The notes under the pieces are model-generated. The model searched no databases. It was not told the origin of the DNA and worked only from the letters and a program-made list of their open reading frames with translations. Positions 28,434 to 36,987 of a stretch of DNA of 64,000 bases are shown here, one piece after another. Numbering within the stretch: the first letter of the stretch is position 1; each line of letters starts with the position of its first letter. Source of the stretch: Microvirga lotononidis (GTDB lineage Bacteria; Pseudomonadota; Alphaproteobacteria; Rhizobiales; Beijerinckiaceae); NCBI RefSeq assembly GCF_034627025.1, contig NZ_CP141048.1:3820001-3884000 (forward strand), written 5' to 3'. The position numbers and the translations under genes are program-made.

Positions 28434-29984
28434 TCAATCGCCGCTTGCCCCCTCCGACATCTTCGCCAAGGCGTCATCGATGGTGAAGGAGTTCGGCTTC
28501 TGTACGGCCGGAAAGTCCTTGAAAGTCTCGGCGAATTGCGCCGCAGCGGCCTGGGCCGCATAGACGAAATAGGCGTTGTGAATCATCCAGTCGTAATAGG
28601 AGTTCGAGGTGATAGGGGCGAACTCGAACGGGTCCGTGCGGAGATTGAAGATCTTGGGCAGCCGCAGCCTCGTGAACGGTTCCGCCCACACACCCAGCGT
28701 GCCCTGCATGCGCTGCTCCATGAAGACGAGCTTCCAGTTGTCGTACCGGATGCAGAGCATGTCGCCGTCATCGCTGAAGTAGAAGAAGAAGTTGCGCGGG
28801 CTCTCCTTCGTCTCGCCCGTGAGATACGGCAGCAGGCTGAACCCGTCGATGTGGTTCTTATAGGTCCGCCCGATGGCCTTGTAGCCGGTCTTCAGCTTTT
28901 CCACGACATCCAAGGCACCCACCATGTCGAGGAACGTCGGCAGCCAGTCATGATGCTGCACGATGCCGTTGGAGATCGACCCGGCCTCGATCTTGCCCGG
29001 CCAACGCACGATCAGCGGTACGCGGAAGGCGCCTTCCCAGTTGGTGTTCTTCTCGCTCCGGAACGGAGTCGTGGCGCCGTCCGGCCACGTATTCCTGTGC
29101 GGCCCGTTGTCGGTCGAGTACATAACGAAGGTGTCGTCGGCGATACCGAGTTCATCGAGATAGTTCAGAACATCGCCGACGAGTTTGTCGTGATCGACCA
29201 TGGTGTCATGATAGGGCGATTGCCACCGGCCTGCCTGCCCTTTGCTCTCCGGCTTGGGGTGGGTGATGAAATGCATGTGTGTCGTATTGAGCCAGACGAA
29301 GAACGGCGTGCCGGCATCGGTCTGACGCTTGATGAAGTCCTTCGCCGCTGCGGCGAATTCGTCATCGCAGGTCACCATGCGCTTTCTGTTGAGCGGGCCC
29401 GTGTCCTCGATCTTCTGCTTGCCGACCTTGCCCCAGCGGGGCATCTCGGTCGGGTCGTCCTTGTCGGTCGCCCAGGAGTGGATGACTCCTCGGGGCCCGA
29501 AGGTCTTTCGAAAGTTCGGGAAGTCCTTCTCAGGCGGATAATCGTCCATCTCCGGCTCTTCCTCGGCATTGAGGTGGTAGAGATTGCCGAAGAACTCGTC
29601 GAAGCCGTGATTGGTCGGCAGCATATGGTTGAGGTCGCCCAGGTGGTTCTTCCCGAACTGGCCTGTCGCGTAACCCTGCTCCTTGAGCAGAGCCGCGATG
29701 GTGACGGTCTTGTCGTTCATGCCGATCGGCGCGGCGGGAATGCCGACTTTGGACAAGCCGGTGCGGTAGACGCTCTGACCGGTGATGAAGGAGGAACGCC
29801 CCGCGGTGCAGGATTGCTCGCCGTAGGAGTCGGTGAACATCATGCCTTCCTTGGCAAGACGGTCGATATTGGGCGTCTTGTAGCCCATCACCCCATGCGA
29901 GTAGCAGCTCAGGTTCGAGATGCCGATGTCGTCTCCCCAGATGACGAGGATGTTCGGTTTGCGGTCTTTAGGCGACTTGGCCAT
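28434..29984 (-). CDS. arylsulfatase-type sulfatase with CTAGR active-site motif
   Basis: A 516-residue type I sulfatase, which hydrolyses sulfate esters using a formylglycine made from an active-site Cys. The start at 29984 follows AAGGAGGAGCACC. Calcium-binding Asp pair WGDDIG is at 16-21, the active-site sequence SCTAGRSSFITGQ at 58-70 (Cys 59), DNGPHRNTWPDG near 310, and C-terminal metal ligands follow. The motif is CxAxR instead of the CxPxR usually read by aerobic formylglycine-generating enzyme. No signal peptide is seen, so the protein would be cytoplasmic. A formylglycine-generating enzyme is encoded 1.5 kb upstream on the same strand. Confidence 0.9.
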   Translation of the reverse strand: MAKSPKDRKPNILVIWGDDIGISNLSCYSHGVMGYKTPNIDRLAKEGMMFTDSYGEQSCTAGRSSFITGQSVYRTGLSKVGIPAAPIGMNDKTVTIAALLKEQGYATGQFGKNHLGDLNHMLPTNHGFDEFFGNLYHLNAEEEPEMDDYPPEKDFPNFRKTFGPRGVIHSWATDKDDPTEMPRWGKVGKQKIEDTGPLNRKRMVTCDDEFAAAAKDFIKRQTDAGTPFFVWLNTTHMHFITHPKPESKGQAGRWQSPYHDTMVDHDKLVGDVLNYLDELGIADDTFVMYSTDNGPHRNTWPDGATTPFRSEKNTNWEGAFRVPLIVRWPGKIEAGSISNGIVQHHDWLPTFLDMVGALDVVEKLKTGYKAIGRTYKNHIDGFSLLPYLTGETKESPRNFFFYFSDDGDMLCIRYDNWKLVFMEQRMQGTLGVWAEPFTRLRLPKIFNLRTDPFEFAPITSNSYYDWMIHNAYFVYAAQAAAAQFAETFKDFPAVQKPNSFTIDDALAKMSEGASGD

Positions 29985-30153
29985 GACGGTGCTCCTCCTT
30001 GTAAAGCTTTGGTGCACTTGGCTGTTTTCCTCCCCGCCGATGGCGGGAAGGCCGGAACAAGAGGCGTGACGCAACGTTGTCGGCATCTGGTGTTTGGCCT
30101 CGCTGCAGCATGTCCTTGGACAGGCGAGGCGCGTGAAGAGTTTGGAGAGTGGC

Positions 30154-30372
30154 GTGTTTCTCGATGATAAGTTTTCTTATGGCGGATGGAGCGGTCCATC
30201 GTGCCGGGCCTGCAAGCAGCCGATTCTGCCGAGCGATCGGGTGACGCGAGTGGAGTTTCAGAATGATCCCAGCGGAACGAAAGGCCTGACGGGCGACTAT
30301 CACCTGGCCTGCAGCAGGCCCTTCGCCTCGCTGGCAAGCGTGATCAACTTCAACCCCTGGGCAGGGTGGTAG
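30154..30372 (+). CDS. small putative zinc-binding protein
   Basis: A 72-residue protein if the GTG at 30154 is used (GGAGAG ends five bases upstream); starts at 30133 (GTG) or 30094 (TTG) are possible. It contains CRACKQPILPSDRV and, later, GDYHLACSRPF, a C-x2-C...H-x2-C pattern like half a LIM or ribbon zinc site. The central part (VEFQNDPSGTKGLTGDYH) links the two. No family is recognised. It is divergent from the sulfatase gene, and the sulfatase promoter lies in the short space between. Confidence 0.6.
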   Translation: MFLDDKFSYGGWSGPSCRACKQPILPSDRVTRVEFQNDPSGTKGLTGDYHLACSRPFASLASVINFNPWAGW

Positions 30373-30500
30373 GTCCGAGCCGGGACGCGGCGTGATTTCC
30401 CATTGTTCTTCGGGTGGTTCTCGGGGCTGCGGTAGCATGCATGGCTCCTTGGATGCGCAAGTGCTCAAGCGTGTGTTCAAGGGCATGCGCCGGTTCCTCT

Positions 30501-30977
30501 TCAAACGAATGGCCCGACCTGGAACACCATGCTCACGATCGCCGCAATGCCGATCACGAGAAGAACGACGGCGGTGATCAGCGTGAGCGATGGCGGAAAC
30601 CTGCTTTCTGCCCGAACGAGACCTGCGGCTTTCATCGCCGTGCGCTCTTTGCGCAATTCGAGCATGAACTGGACGTGGTAGACGATCCCGATCACCAGCA
30701 TTGCGATGCCGAGTGCCACGAGGGCGACGCCGAAGTTCCGCGCCGGTCCGGCTCCGGTCAGCAATTGCTGGTCCCGGAGCTTCTCGAAGACCTGATAGAT
30801 CGTGAAGCCGAAGCTGATCAGCGACAGCGACGTGCGGATCACGGACATCAAGGTCCGGTCGGCGCTCATCCGGGTGCGCTGGAACGACATTCCGGTGCGC
30901 CGTGACGACAACTCCACCGATATCGTGTCCGAGGCTGAATGCGCATCGACGGGAGGCTTTGGAACGACCGGGTCCAT
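30501..30977 (-). CDS. DUF202 (YidH-like) membrane protein
   Basis: A 158-residue inner-membrane protein. The DUF202 signature is SADRTLMSVIRTSLSLISFGFTI at residues 38-60, overlapping the first membrane helix. Two further helices are NFGVALVALGIAMLVIGIVY and SLTLITAVVLLVIGIAAIV. The function of the family is unknown. The gene is the last of a same-strand group with a second membrane protein (6 bases upstream), the formylglycine-generating enzyme and aquaporin, so a role linked to the sulfatase system is possible. Confidence 0.88.
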   Translation of the reverse strand: MDPVVPKPPVDAHSASDTISVELSSRRTGMSFQRTRMSADRTLMSVIRTSLSLISFGFTIYQVFEKLRDQQLLTGAGPARNFGVALVALGIAMLVIGIVYHVQFMLELRKERTAMKAAGLVRAESRFPPSLTLITAVVLLVIGIAAIVSMVFQVGPFV

Positions 30978-30983
30978 GATACG

Positions 30984-31508
30984 TCACCTTGATGGTCCGG
31001 GGTGCGGATGCTGGAGGATCCGCCAGCGGGCGATCCGGGTTATGAGGCCCCGAAAGGCGAGATAGGGAAGGAAGGCCAGCAGAAGCGCCACCAGGACCAT
31101 CTCGCCGGGGAAGAACGTATTCAGGACCCTGTACTGGTAGATCGCGTCCATCCCCAGACCGAGCAGGAGGATACGGCCGGTCGACAGGAAGGCTTCGCGG
31201 ATCCGCTCGTTGCGCCGCGCGGGGTCGCGCATGAGCGTCCGGAAATAAGGCGGGCGCCCGAGCCGCGCGTCATTGATGCCGTCGTGCAGCGCTGCCAGGA
31301 AGGCCATCGCGGGCTGAAGCAGGAACCGGAACGCCATGGGACCGCTCGGGCGTTCCGCGATGTTATGCCAGACCCGTCGCTCGACTTCGGCCGACAGGCC
31401 GTACCACGCCATTCCGAGGATGATCAGGATCGCCATGAGTCCGACCGCGAGCCAGGCGATCAACCGGGCATTTCGAGATGTCGCCTGGGCCCTGCGGTCT
31501 GCCACCAA
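30984..31508 (-). CDS. unrecognised membrane protein in the FGE/aquaporin group
   Basis: A 174-residue protein starting at TTG 31508 (GAGGGGACA upstream; GTG 31505 is equivalent). It has three hydrophobic segments: LIAWLAVGLMAILIILGMAW near 20-40, a moderately hydrophobic middle (FRFLLQPAMAFLAALHDG) and FPGEMVLVALLLAFLPYLAF near 140. The middle phrase NDARLGRPPYFRTLMRDP is distinctive but not one I know. It starts 41 bases after the FGE stop codon and ends 6 bases before the DUF202 gene, so it is almost surely in that operon. Confidence 0.75.
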   Translation of the reverse strand: MVADRRAQATSRNARLIAWLAVGLMAILIILGMAWYGLSAEVERRVWHNIAERPSGPMAFRFLLQPAMAFLAALHDGINDARLGRPPYFRTLMRDPARRNERIREAFLSTGRILLLGLGMDAIYQYRVLNTFFPGEMVLVALLLAFLPYLAFRGLITRIARWRILQHPHPGPSR

Positions 31509-31548
31509 TGTCCCCTCGTCACATGCGCTTGAGAATGCGCGCTCCCGT

Positions 31549-32532
31549 TCACGGCCTTCGTCGGACCACGCACCGAAAGCCGACATGGCTTGTCGATGTG
31601 TCGACGGGCTGGGCGTGGCGTGCAGCAGGCCGATAGCGGCGGCAGTAGCTCGGAGCGCAGAGATGCGAGCCGCCCTTGAGCACCCGGCGCGGAATGCGGA
31701 TCTCCGGCTGGCACGGATCGTAGCTATCCGCCTCGCGCCCGCCGCGCGGGTTCTCCGGGATGCAGCAGGCCTTCGGCGCGTCGGCGGGGTGCTTCGGAGC
31801 GTACCAGTCCGAGGTCCATTCCCACACATTGCCGATCATGTCGTGCAGACCGTAAGCATTCGGCGGGAAAGCGGTCACGGGCGAGGTGCGCTCGAAGCCA
31901 TCGAGCTTCGTGTTCTGGAACGGGAACGCACCCTGCCAGGTATTGGCCATGTGGCGCCCGTCCGGCGTGAACTCGTCGCCCCAGGCGAACTCCGCGCCGT
32001 CGAGGCCGCCGCGCGCCGCGAACTCCCATTCGGCCTCCGTCGGCAGGTCCTTGCCGGCCCAGGCCGCGTAGGCCTCGGCATCCGCGTAAGCGACATGCAC
32101 CACCGGGTGATCGTCGAGGCTCTTGATGGACGATCCGCGGCCGTAGGGGCGACGCCCGTTCGCCCCGAAGGTGAAGGACCACCACTGGCTCCAGTCCTTC
32201 AGGTTCACCGGATAATCCGGCGGGCTGAAGACGAGGGAGCCGGCTTTGAGCATCTCCGGCCGCGCGCCGGGATAGTCGCGTGGGTCGGGTGTGCGCTCCG
32301 CGACGGTGACATGCCCGGTCGCCCCGACGAAGCGCCGGAACTCCCTGTTGGTGACCGGGGTCCGGTCGATCCAGAAGCCGTCGACCGTGACGCGGTGGAC
32401 CGGCGCTTCCTCCGGATAATGGCGGTCCGAGCCCATGCGGAACGTGCCGCCGGGGATCAGGACCATGTTAGGTGCCGGAGCATCGTCGCGGGACGCGGCC
32501 GCTCCGGTCGTGTCGGGTTCGGCTAAGCTCAT
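31549..32532 (-). CDS. formylglycine-generating enzyme (SUMF1 family)
   Basis: A 327-residue enzyme that oxidises the active-site Cys of sulfatases to formylglycine using copper and oxygen. Family motifs: MVLIPGGTFRMGSD near 23, VTNREFRRFV near 60, LPTEAEWEFAARGG near 165, IGNVWEWTSDWY near 235 and the catalytic GGSHLCAPSYCRRYR (Cys 292 and Cys 297, matching the human Cys pair). Both catalytic Cys are present, so it should be active, unlike many EgtB or PvdO relatives. It lies between aquaporin and two small membrane proteins; the sulfatase gene 1.5 kb downstream is its likely client. Confidence 0.93.
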   Translation of the reverse strand: MSLAEPDTTGAAASRDDAPAPNMVLIPGGTFRMGSDRHYPEEAPVHRVTVDGFWIDRTPVTNREFRRFVGATGHVTVAERTPDPRDYPGARPEMLKAGSLVFSPPDYPVNLKDWSQWWSFTFGANGRRPYGRGSSIKSLDDHPVVHVAYADAEAYAAWAGKDLPTEAEWEFAARGGLDGAEFAWGDEFTPDGRHMANTWQGAFPFQNTKLDGFERTSPVTAFPPNAYGLHDMIGNVWEWTSDWYAPKHPADAPKACCIPENPRGGREADSYDPCQPEIRIPRRVLKGGSHLCAPSYCRRYRPAARHAQPVDTSTSHVGFRCVVRRRP

Positions 32533-32545
32533 GGGTTCGTCGCCC

Positions 32546-33298
32546 TCATTCGGCCGGCGCGGGCGGCGTGACGCCGGTGACCTGTTCGGACGGTTCCTCG
32601 CTGAGCCAGCGATAGAGCACGCCGCCGAGCGCTCCGCCGATGAGCGGCGCCACCCAGAACAGCCAGAGCTGCGCCAGCGCCCAGCCGCCGACGATGAGGG
32701 CCGGGCCGGTGCTGCGCGCCGGGTTCACCGAGGTGTTGGTGATCGGAATGCCGACCAGGTGGATCAGCGTCAGGCCGAGGCCGATGGCGATCGGAGCGAA
32801 GCCCGCCGGCGCCTTGCCGTGGGTTGCGCCCATGATGATGAACAGGAACATCATGGTCAGCACGACTTCGGCCACGAAGCCGGAAATCACGCTGTACTGT
32901 CCGGGCGAGTGAGCGCCGTAGCCATTGGCGGCAAAGCCCTTCGTCAGGTCGAAGCCGGGAGCCCCGGAGGCGATCAGGTACAGTACGAAGGCCGCGATGA
33001 TCGCCCCGATCACCTGGGCCACGATGTAGGGCGCGATGTCCTGCTTCGGAAAGCGCCCTCCCGCCGCCAGGCCGACCGTGACCGCCGGGTTGAGATGGCA
33101 GCCCGAGATGTGGCCGATGGCATAGGCCATGGTGAGCACGGTCAATCCGAACGCGAACGAAACGCCGAGCAGGCCGATGCCGACCTCGGGAAAGCTCGCG
33201 GCGATCACCGCGCTGCCGCAGCCGCCGAAGGTGAGCCAGAAGGTGCCGATGCCTTCGGCAACGCATTTGTGGATGTTTCGGCTGTTGTGGAGATCCAT
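32546..33298 (-). CDS. aqpZ: aquaporin Z-like water channel
   Basis: A 250-residue MIP-family channel. Both pore loops are intact: [12 protein letters not shown] (first NPA) and [13 protein letters not shown] (second NPA followed by the Arg of the selectivity filter). Six membrane helices are visible. The His/Arg/Thr pattern and the [10 protein letters not shown] sequence indicate a water-selective AqpZ type. It is the first gene of the minus-strand group with the FGE gene 13 bases downstream, an uncommon pairing. Confidence 0.92.
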   Translation of the reverse strand: MDLHNSRNIHKCVAEGIGTFWLTFGGCGSAVIAASFPEVGIGLLGVSFAFGLTVLTMAYAIGHISGCHLNPAVTVGLAAGGRFPKQDIAPYIVAQVIGAIIAAFVLYLIASGAPGFDLTKGFAANGYGAHSPGQYSVISGFVAEVVLTMMFLFIIMGATHGKAPAGFAPIAIGLGLTLIHLVGIPITNTSVNPARSTGPALIVGGWALAQLWLFWVAPLIGGALGGVLYRWLSEEPSEQVTGVTPPAPAE

Positions 33299-33498
33299 GA
33301 TGTCCTCCGTCCTGTCGGTGCGCGGACGTGCCGAAGCCTCCGGGCAACGCCGCCCATCGTGCCGTCGCCTCGCGCAGGATCCGATCCCATGCGATTGAGC
33401 TTAGGGAGCCGATGCAAAAGCGGAATTAGGGGAACACCTGAGGGACGGTCAGGAAAACACCGAAAGAGGATGTTCTTCGGAGTAAGGGCGGCTTTGCC

Positions 33499-34731
33499 CT
33501 AGGGCGTGAGCGTTCCCGACACGGCCTGTCCGAGGCCTTCCACCTGACCCTGGAAATTCTCGCGGGTCCGCGGATCGACGACCGCGACCGGCGCCGAGAC
33601 GGCCAAGCCCGCCGCCGTGCCGACGGCGGCGGCGGCTCCCGCCGTGACTTGGATGATCCTGTCGCCGATGCCGACCCGGGCATCCGTCAGGGTCTGGCCC
33701 TCGGCCAGCTCCCGGCCGATGATGCGCACGACCTCCGGGCTCTCGGCGAACTTGGAGTGGTTCAACGGATCGCCGGTCCGGAGCTTGGACAGGTTCAGGA
33801 CCGTGATGCCGGACTTGTCCAGCTCGCTGCGATAGGGCTCCTGCTCCGGGTCGATGGCGCCGAGCCGCACCGCATCGCCCCAGATCCGCCGGGAGATCGC
33901 CAGCGCCCGGTCGTCCTGGGACACGAAGAGCGTGAAGGAGGGGCGGGCCTTGCCCATGTCGAGCACCGCCTCGCGGAACAGGTCGACATCCACGTCGGGA
34001 GCAGCCAGCAGCACGTTGCGGATCTTCGGCGCCACGCGGCCGTCGCGGATCGCCATCTGGCGCAGCGCCTCCAGGGTCACCCAATTGCCCATGGAATGCG
34101 CGAGGATCGAAATCTCGCCGACGGCCGGGTCGCTCGCCAGCGTCCGCAGGGTGCTCTCGAGGGCGTTGCGGGAATAGGTGTTGCTCTCCCGGTCATAGCC
34201 GTAGGCCAGCACGCTGCCGCGCGACGGCCAGGTGAACAGCACCGGCACCACGGGCGTGCCGGCATCGTGCACGATCTGGGCGAAGCGGAAGACCGCATCG
34301 TCGAAGCGGTTGTTGAAGCCGTGGATGAATACGAGCACCCGCCGCTGCGGCACGGTCCGGACCGTGCGGCTGAACCATGCGGTCGCCTGCTTGCGGTCGA
34401 TGATGTCCGCCTTCAGGGTCACGAAATCCGTGGCGGGATTGCCCGGGACGCTCTGCGGCCATTGCACCTCGCCGGCCGTCCGGCTCGCCGCGGGCGGGAT
34501 CGAAACCGTGAACTGGGCAAAGGACAGTTCCGGCCCACGGCCGCCCGAATAGAATTCCTGCGGGTCGGATGCCCGCAGGCGGGTCGTGGCGACGAGCATG
34601 TCGACCTTGCTGGCGCCGGGGACCGTCTCGGCCACGGGAAGCAGGACACCCTTGGGGCTCGCGCATCCGGCGAGCCCGAGGATCACGGCGGCGGCCACGA
34701 TGCAGGACATGGTCCTCATCGAAGCCTTCAT
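33499..34731 (-). CDS. alpha/beta hydrolase (DUF900) lipoprotein
   Basis: A 410-residue protein starting at 34731. A lipoprotein signal (SCIVAAAVILGLAGC) places Cys near 20. The DUF900 alpha/beta-hydrolase domain follows: RVLVFIHGFNNRFDDAVFR near 120 (oxyanion strand), the nucleophile elbow ISILAHSMGNWVTLEAL near 190 (Ser in HSMG) and a distal Asp in VLLAAPDVDVD. The last 70 residues are a Gly/Ala-rich hydrophobic stretch (GAAAAVGTAAGLAVSAPVAV), an unusual tail that may insert in a membrane. The substrate is unknown; lipids or esters are likely for this fold. Confidence 0.87.
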   Translation of the reverse strand: MKASMRTMSCIVAAAVILGLAGCASPKGVLLPVAETVPGASKVDMLVATTRLRASDPQEFYSGGRGPELSFAQFTVSIPPAASRTAGEVQWPQSVPGNPATDFVTLKADIIDRKQATAWFSRTVRTVPQRRVLVFIHGFNNRFDDAVFRFAQIVHDAGTPVVPVLFTWPSRGSVLAYGYDRESNTYSRNALESTLRTLASDPAVGEISILAHSMGNWVTLEALRQMAIRDGRVAPKIRNVLLAAPDVDVDLFREAVLDMGKARPSFTLFVSQDDRALAISRRIWGDAVRLGAIDPEQEPYRSELDKSGITVLNLSKLRTGDPLNHSKFAESPEVVRIIGRELAEGQTLTDARVGIGDRIIQVTAGAAAAVGTAAGLAVSAPVAVVDPRTRENFQGQVEGLGQAVSGTLTP

Positions 34732-35101
34732 GAGGCGCGTGTGACCGCCGCCTTCTCGTTCTGACCGTCGCATTCGGTTCCCATTCCCCAGGTGTCGCAC
34801 CCGCGCAAATCTTCCCCAGCTTGTCGCGCTTGTCGAGCGTGAACGGGCAACTTTCCATTATCGGCGAGCCATCGCTTTCCGGCCGCCGCGACATGAGGGC
34901 CGATTCCCGCTCCCGCGCTTCTGGATGGCATCGGCGATCCGAGGCGGATCGATGTGGCGCCGGAGCCTTGCGGTTGTCGTTTCCGTGCGGGCGGAATTGC
35001 CAAGGGCCGCGGACGGGGCGAGCGGCGTCGCACCTCGCTCGACTGCGCCGGCAGGTTCTGGTGCCGGGTCCCGCCGACGCGGCCCCGGGATGACATCCGC
35101 A

Positions 35102-35194
35102 ACGTCATCACCGGGCTTGTGCCGGTGATCTCGATTGAAGAGGCGCGGTGCTTCAGAGGATCGGGATGGCCGGGATAGGCCCGGCCATGGCGTG
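35102..35194. repeat. dispersed intergenic repeat, copy 1
   Basis: Begins CGTCATCACCGGGCTTGTGC, runs through AGAGGCGCGGTGCTTCAG and ends GGCCCGGCCATGGCGTGG. It matches copy 2 at 35562-35654 across its length. The ends are complementary (GTCATcaCCGGGC with GGCCCGGCCATGgC), so the unit is palindromic, like the small mobile repeats common between genes in Methylobacterium and relatives. Confidence 0.75.
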
Positions 35195-35492
35195 GGTGGC
35201 TGATCGGTTCCTGTCAAAGAGCCAGCACCTTGGGGCCCGCAGCTTGCGCTGCGAGCCTTTACAGGAGATCGAGGGTGGCGCGACGGGCCGTCCGGCTCGC
35301 TGTGTTAAGTTAGCTGGAAGAGCCGGAAGGCCGCTTCGCGCACGGTTCTTTTAGGCGTTGAGACTTGGACCAGCGCAGGGCTGCCAAGGGCCTCCTGCCG
35401 CCGGCTGCGTGACCGGCGGACAGGACCGTGCCGGATCCCACACCGCGCGACGCCTCGCGAAGCGCGCCCCTCGTCGGATCAGGCTGTGCAAC

Positions 35493-35521
35493 GATATAGC
35501 CAAGGTCCACACTCCTGTCAA
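35493..35521 (-). promoter_or_regulatory. near-consensus sigma-70 promoter with no assigned gene
   Basis: On the minus strand TTGACA (plus 35516-35521), a 17-base spacer and TATATC (plus 35493-35498) form the best-looking promoter in the window. The 300 bases downstream contain no convincing gene but several hairpins, including CGCAGC-GCAA-GCTGCG near 35245. Confidence 0.5.
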
Positions 35522-35561
35522 GAACAAAGTGAGAACATAACGTTGCCCTCGCCACCTCTTT

Positions 35562-35654
35562 ACGTCATGGCCGGGCTTGTGCCGTTGATCCCGGTCGGAG
35601 AGGCGCGGCGCTTCAGCCAAGCGGGACGGCCGGCACAAGGCCGGCCATGACGTG
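35562..35654. repeat. dispersed intergenic repeat, copy 2
   Basis: Begins ACGTCATGGCCGGGCTTGTG and ends ACAAGGCCGGCCATGACGTGG; the two ends are inverted repeats of each other, and the inside shares GAGGCGCGGCGCTTCAG with copy 1. Same orientation as copy 1. Confidence 0.8.
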
Positions 35655-35659
35655 GAGAA

Positions 35660-35825
35660 TGTCATCCCCGTTCTCGCCAGGACCATCCTTCGAGACGCAG
35701 TTGCGCTGCTCCTCGGGATGAGGGTGGCGAGGTGGCCAAGGTGTGGGTGGCCGCACCAAGTGCGGCCATGACGGCGGAGGGGGTCATCCCCGGCGGGTGG
35801 AGGCCGGGAAGGGGATCTACGTTCC
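35660..35825. repeat. fragments of two other dispersed repeats
   Basis: CATCCTTCGAGACGC...GCTCCTCGGGATGAGG (about 35691-35726) is a widespread rhizobial intergenic element. TCATCCCCGGCGGGTGGAGG...GGGAAGGGGATC (about 35785-35818) resembles the start of the repeat at 43051-43147. Confidence 0.55.
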
Positions 35826-35868
35826 AGCTCCGCGCGGTGAGCGTCCTTCTTCTGCGCTCCGCTCCCGG

Positions 35869-36987
35869 TCAGATCGAGCGGTCGGAGCGGCGGGCGGTGC
35901 GGGGGAGGAGGTCTTGTCCGCTGCCGGCGGTGACCACGAGGCGTTTTACTTCGCCTCTGAGATAGGCCTGGAGGAAGCGGTCGTAGTTCCTGAACGACAC
36001 GCATCCATTCGAGTCGCCGCGCGGGCCCAGCATGTAGGTGTGGGCGAGAATGCCGTCGCGGCCGTAGATGGCCGCGCTGCCGCCGACCGGCGTGAGGCGC
36101 AGGGCGCGCACGCCGTGGAAGAGGGCTTCGCGTTCTGTGATCGTATAGGTGCCGGGCGGCGTGGCGCCCTTCATCCGCACGTTCACGTGGCGCGGATTGT
36201 CCATCATGTCGCCGAGGCCCGAATGCGCCTCCAGCCTTTCTCCGTTCGGCATGATGACCACCTGGGCGGTGATGTCGTACACGGCGGTCCCGCCGCTTCC
36301 GGCCCCGGGCGAGGGGACGAAGCGCGATGTCGGAGAAATGCTGCCGGTGCCGTTGTCGAGCGAGGCATAGCTGAGCGCCGCCTCGGGCGGGGTGGCCGGC
36401 TTGATGCCGAAGAACTTTTCGATGAAGGACCGGTTGTCGGCCGGTGCGCTGGCCGCGACCACGGCCCTTTGCGTCATCGGCACACGTGCAGGGGCGCTTG
36501 CGGCCTGGACGGGCGCGGCGGCCCTCGGCGGCATCAGGTCGGCAGGGCGCGGCACGGGCAGGGGCACCGGTGCGGGAGCCGGTTGAGGCGCTTCCGCCAT
36601 CGCGAGAACAGGCGCGGATGGCGGCGCGTCGGGCGGCGGGGCCGTCGCAGGCGCAACGGGCGTCATGAGGGCCTGCCGCGGCGCTTGGGGGGATTGCAAC
36701 GCCGCTTGCAGCGGGGCATTGCGTGCGAAGCGAAGCGCCTCGGTCTTCATGGCCGGCGTCGGGTCGACCAGCGTCGGGTCGTAGGCAGTCGCGGCTGCGA
36801 CGTGGGTGGGCGCGGGAGCTGCGACGCTGCTCGCCTGTTCGCCGCGAAGCTCATCGCTCCGATGCTGGAAATCGACGAAATACGCGAGGGGGCTCATCGA
36901 GATCGCCACGAGAAGCGCCGTTGGGAAAAGACTGCGCCGCTTCTTGCGCGGGGCACGGACGCCGGAACGATAGGAACTGTGCAACAT
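35869..36987 (-). CDS. DUF2778 (Tlde1-like) putative cell-wall L,D-transpeptidase-fold protein
   Basis: A 372-residue protein. A membrane anchor is near 20-36 (SLFPTALLVAISMSPLAYF). A long Ala/Pro-rich linker (about residues 50-190) follows, then a C-terminal DUF2778 domain: VRMKGATPPGTYTITERE near 270, LAHTYMLGPRGDSNGCVSFRN near 330. The His and RGDSNGCVSF Cys motif is the catalytic pair of Tlde1/YkuD-type enzymes that cut or exchange peptidoglycan cross-links. Tlde1 of Salmonella is a type VI effector, but no secretion genes or immunity gene lie here, so a housekeeping envelope role is more likely. Confidence 0.83.
   Translation of the reverse strand: MLHSSYRSGVRAPRKKRRSLFPTALLVAISMSPLAYFVDFQHRSDELRGEQASSVAAPAPTHVAAATAYDPTLVDPTPAMKTEALRFARNAPLQAALQSPQAPRQALMTPVAPATAPPPDAPPSAPVLAMAEAPQPAPAPVPLPVPRPADLMPPRAAAPVQAASAPARVPMTQRAVVAASAPADNRSFIEKFFGIKPATPPEAALSYASLDNGTGSISPTSRFVPSPGAGSGGTAVYDITAQVVIMPNGERLEAHSGLGDMMDNPRHVNVRMKGATPPGTYTITEREALFHGVRALRLTPVGGSAAIYGRDGILAHTYMLGPRGDSNGCVSFRNYDRFLQAYLRGEVKRLVVTAGSGQDLLPRTARRSDRSI

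Larger units (their letters stand above)
34801..35868. other. About 1.07 kb gene-free region made of dispersed repeats
   Basis: No frame here has coding character. The content is two copies of an approximately 93-bp repeat (35102-35194 and 35562-35654), fragments of a third repeat type (35660-35825), and between them a 300-bp stretch headed by a near-consensus minus-strand promoter at 35493-35521. Short frames translating to Arg/Pro/Ser-rich peptides are products of the repeats. Confidence 0.7.

Noticed and set aside
28389..30167. Plus-strand frame of 592 codons across the sulfatase gene
   Set aside because: Antisense shadow of a GC-rich gene; the sulfatase motifs are on the minus strand.
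34858..35217. Minus-strand frames in the 34.8-35.9 kb repeat region that look protein-like
   Set aside because: Their peptide text arises from translation of dispersed palindromic repeats; no ribosome-binding sites or domains.
35869..36987. DUF2778 protein as a type VI effector
   Set aside because: The catalytic motif fits Tlde1, but the protein has its own membrane anchor and there is no type VI or immunity gene nearby, so an effector role is not supported.
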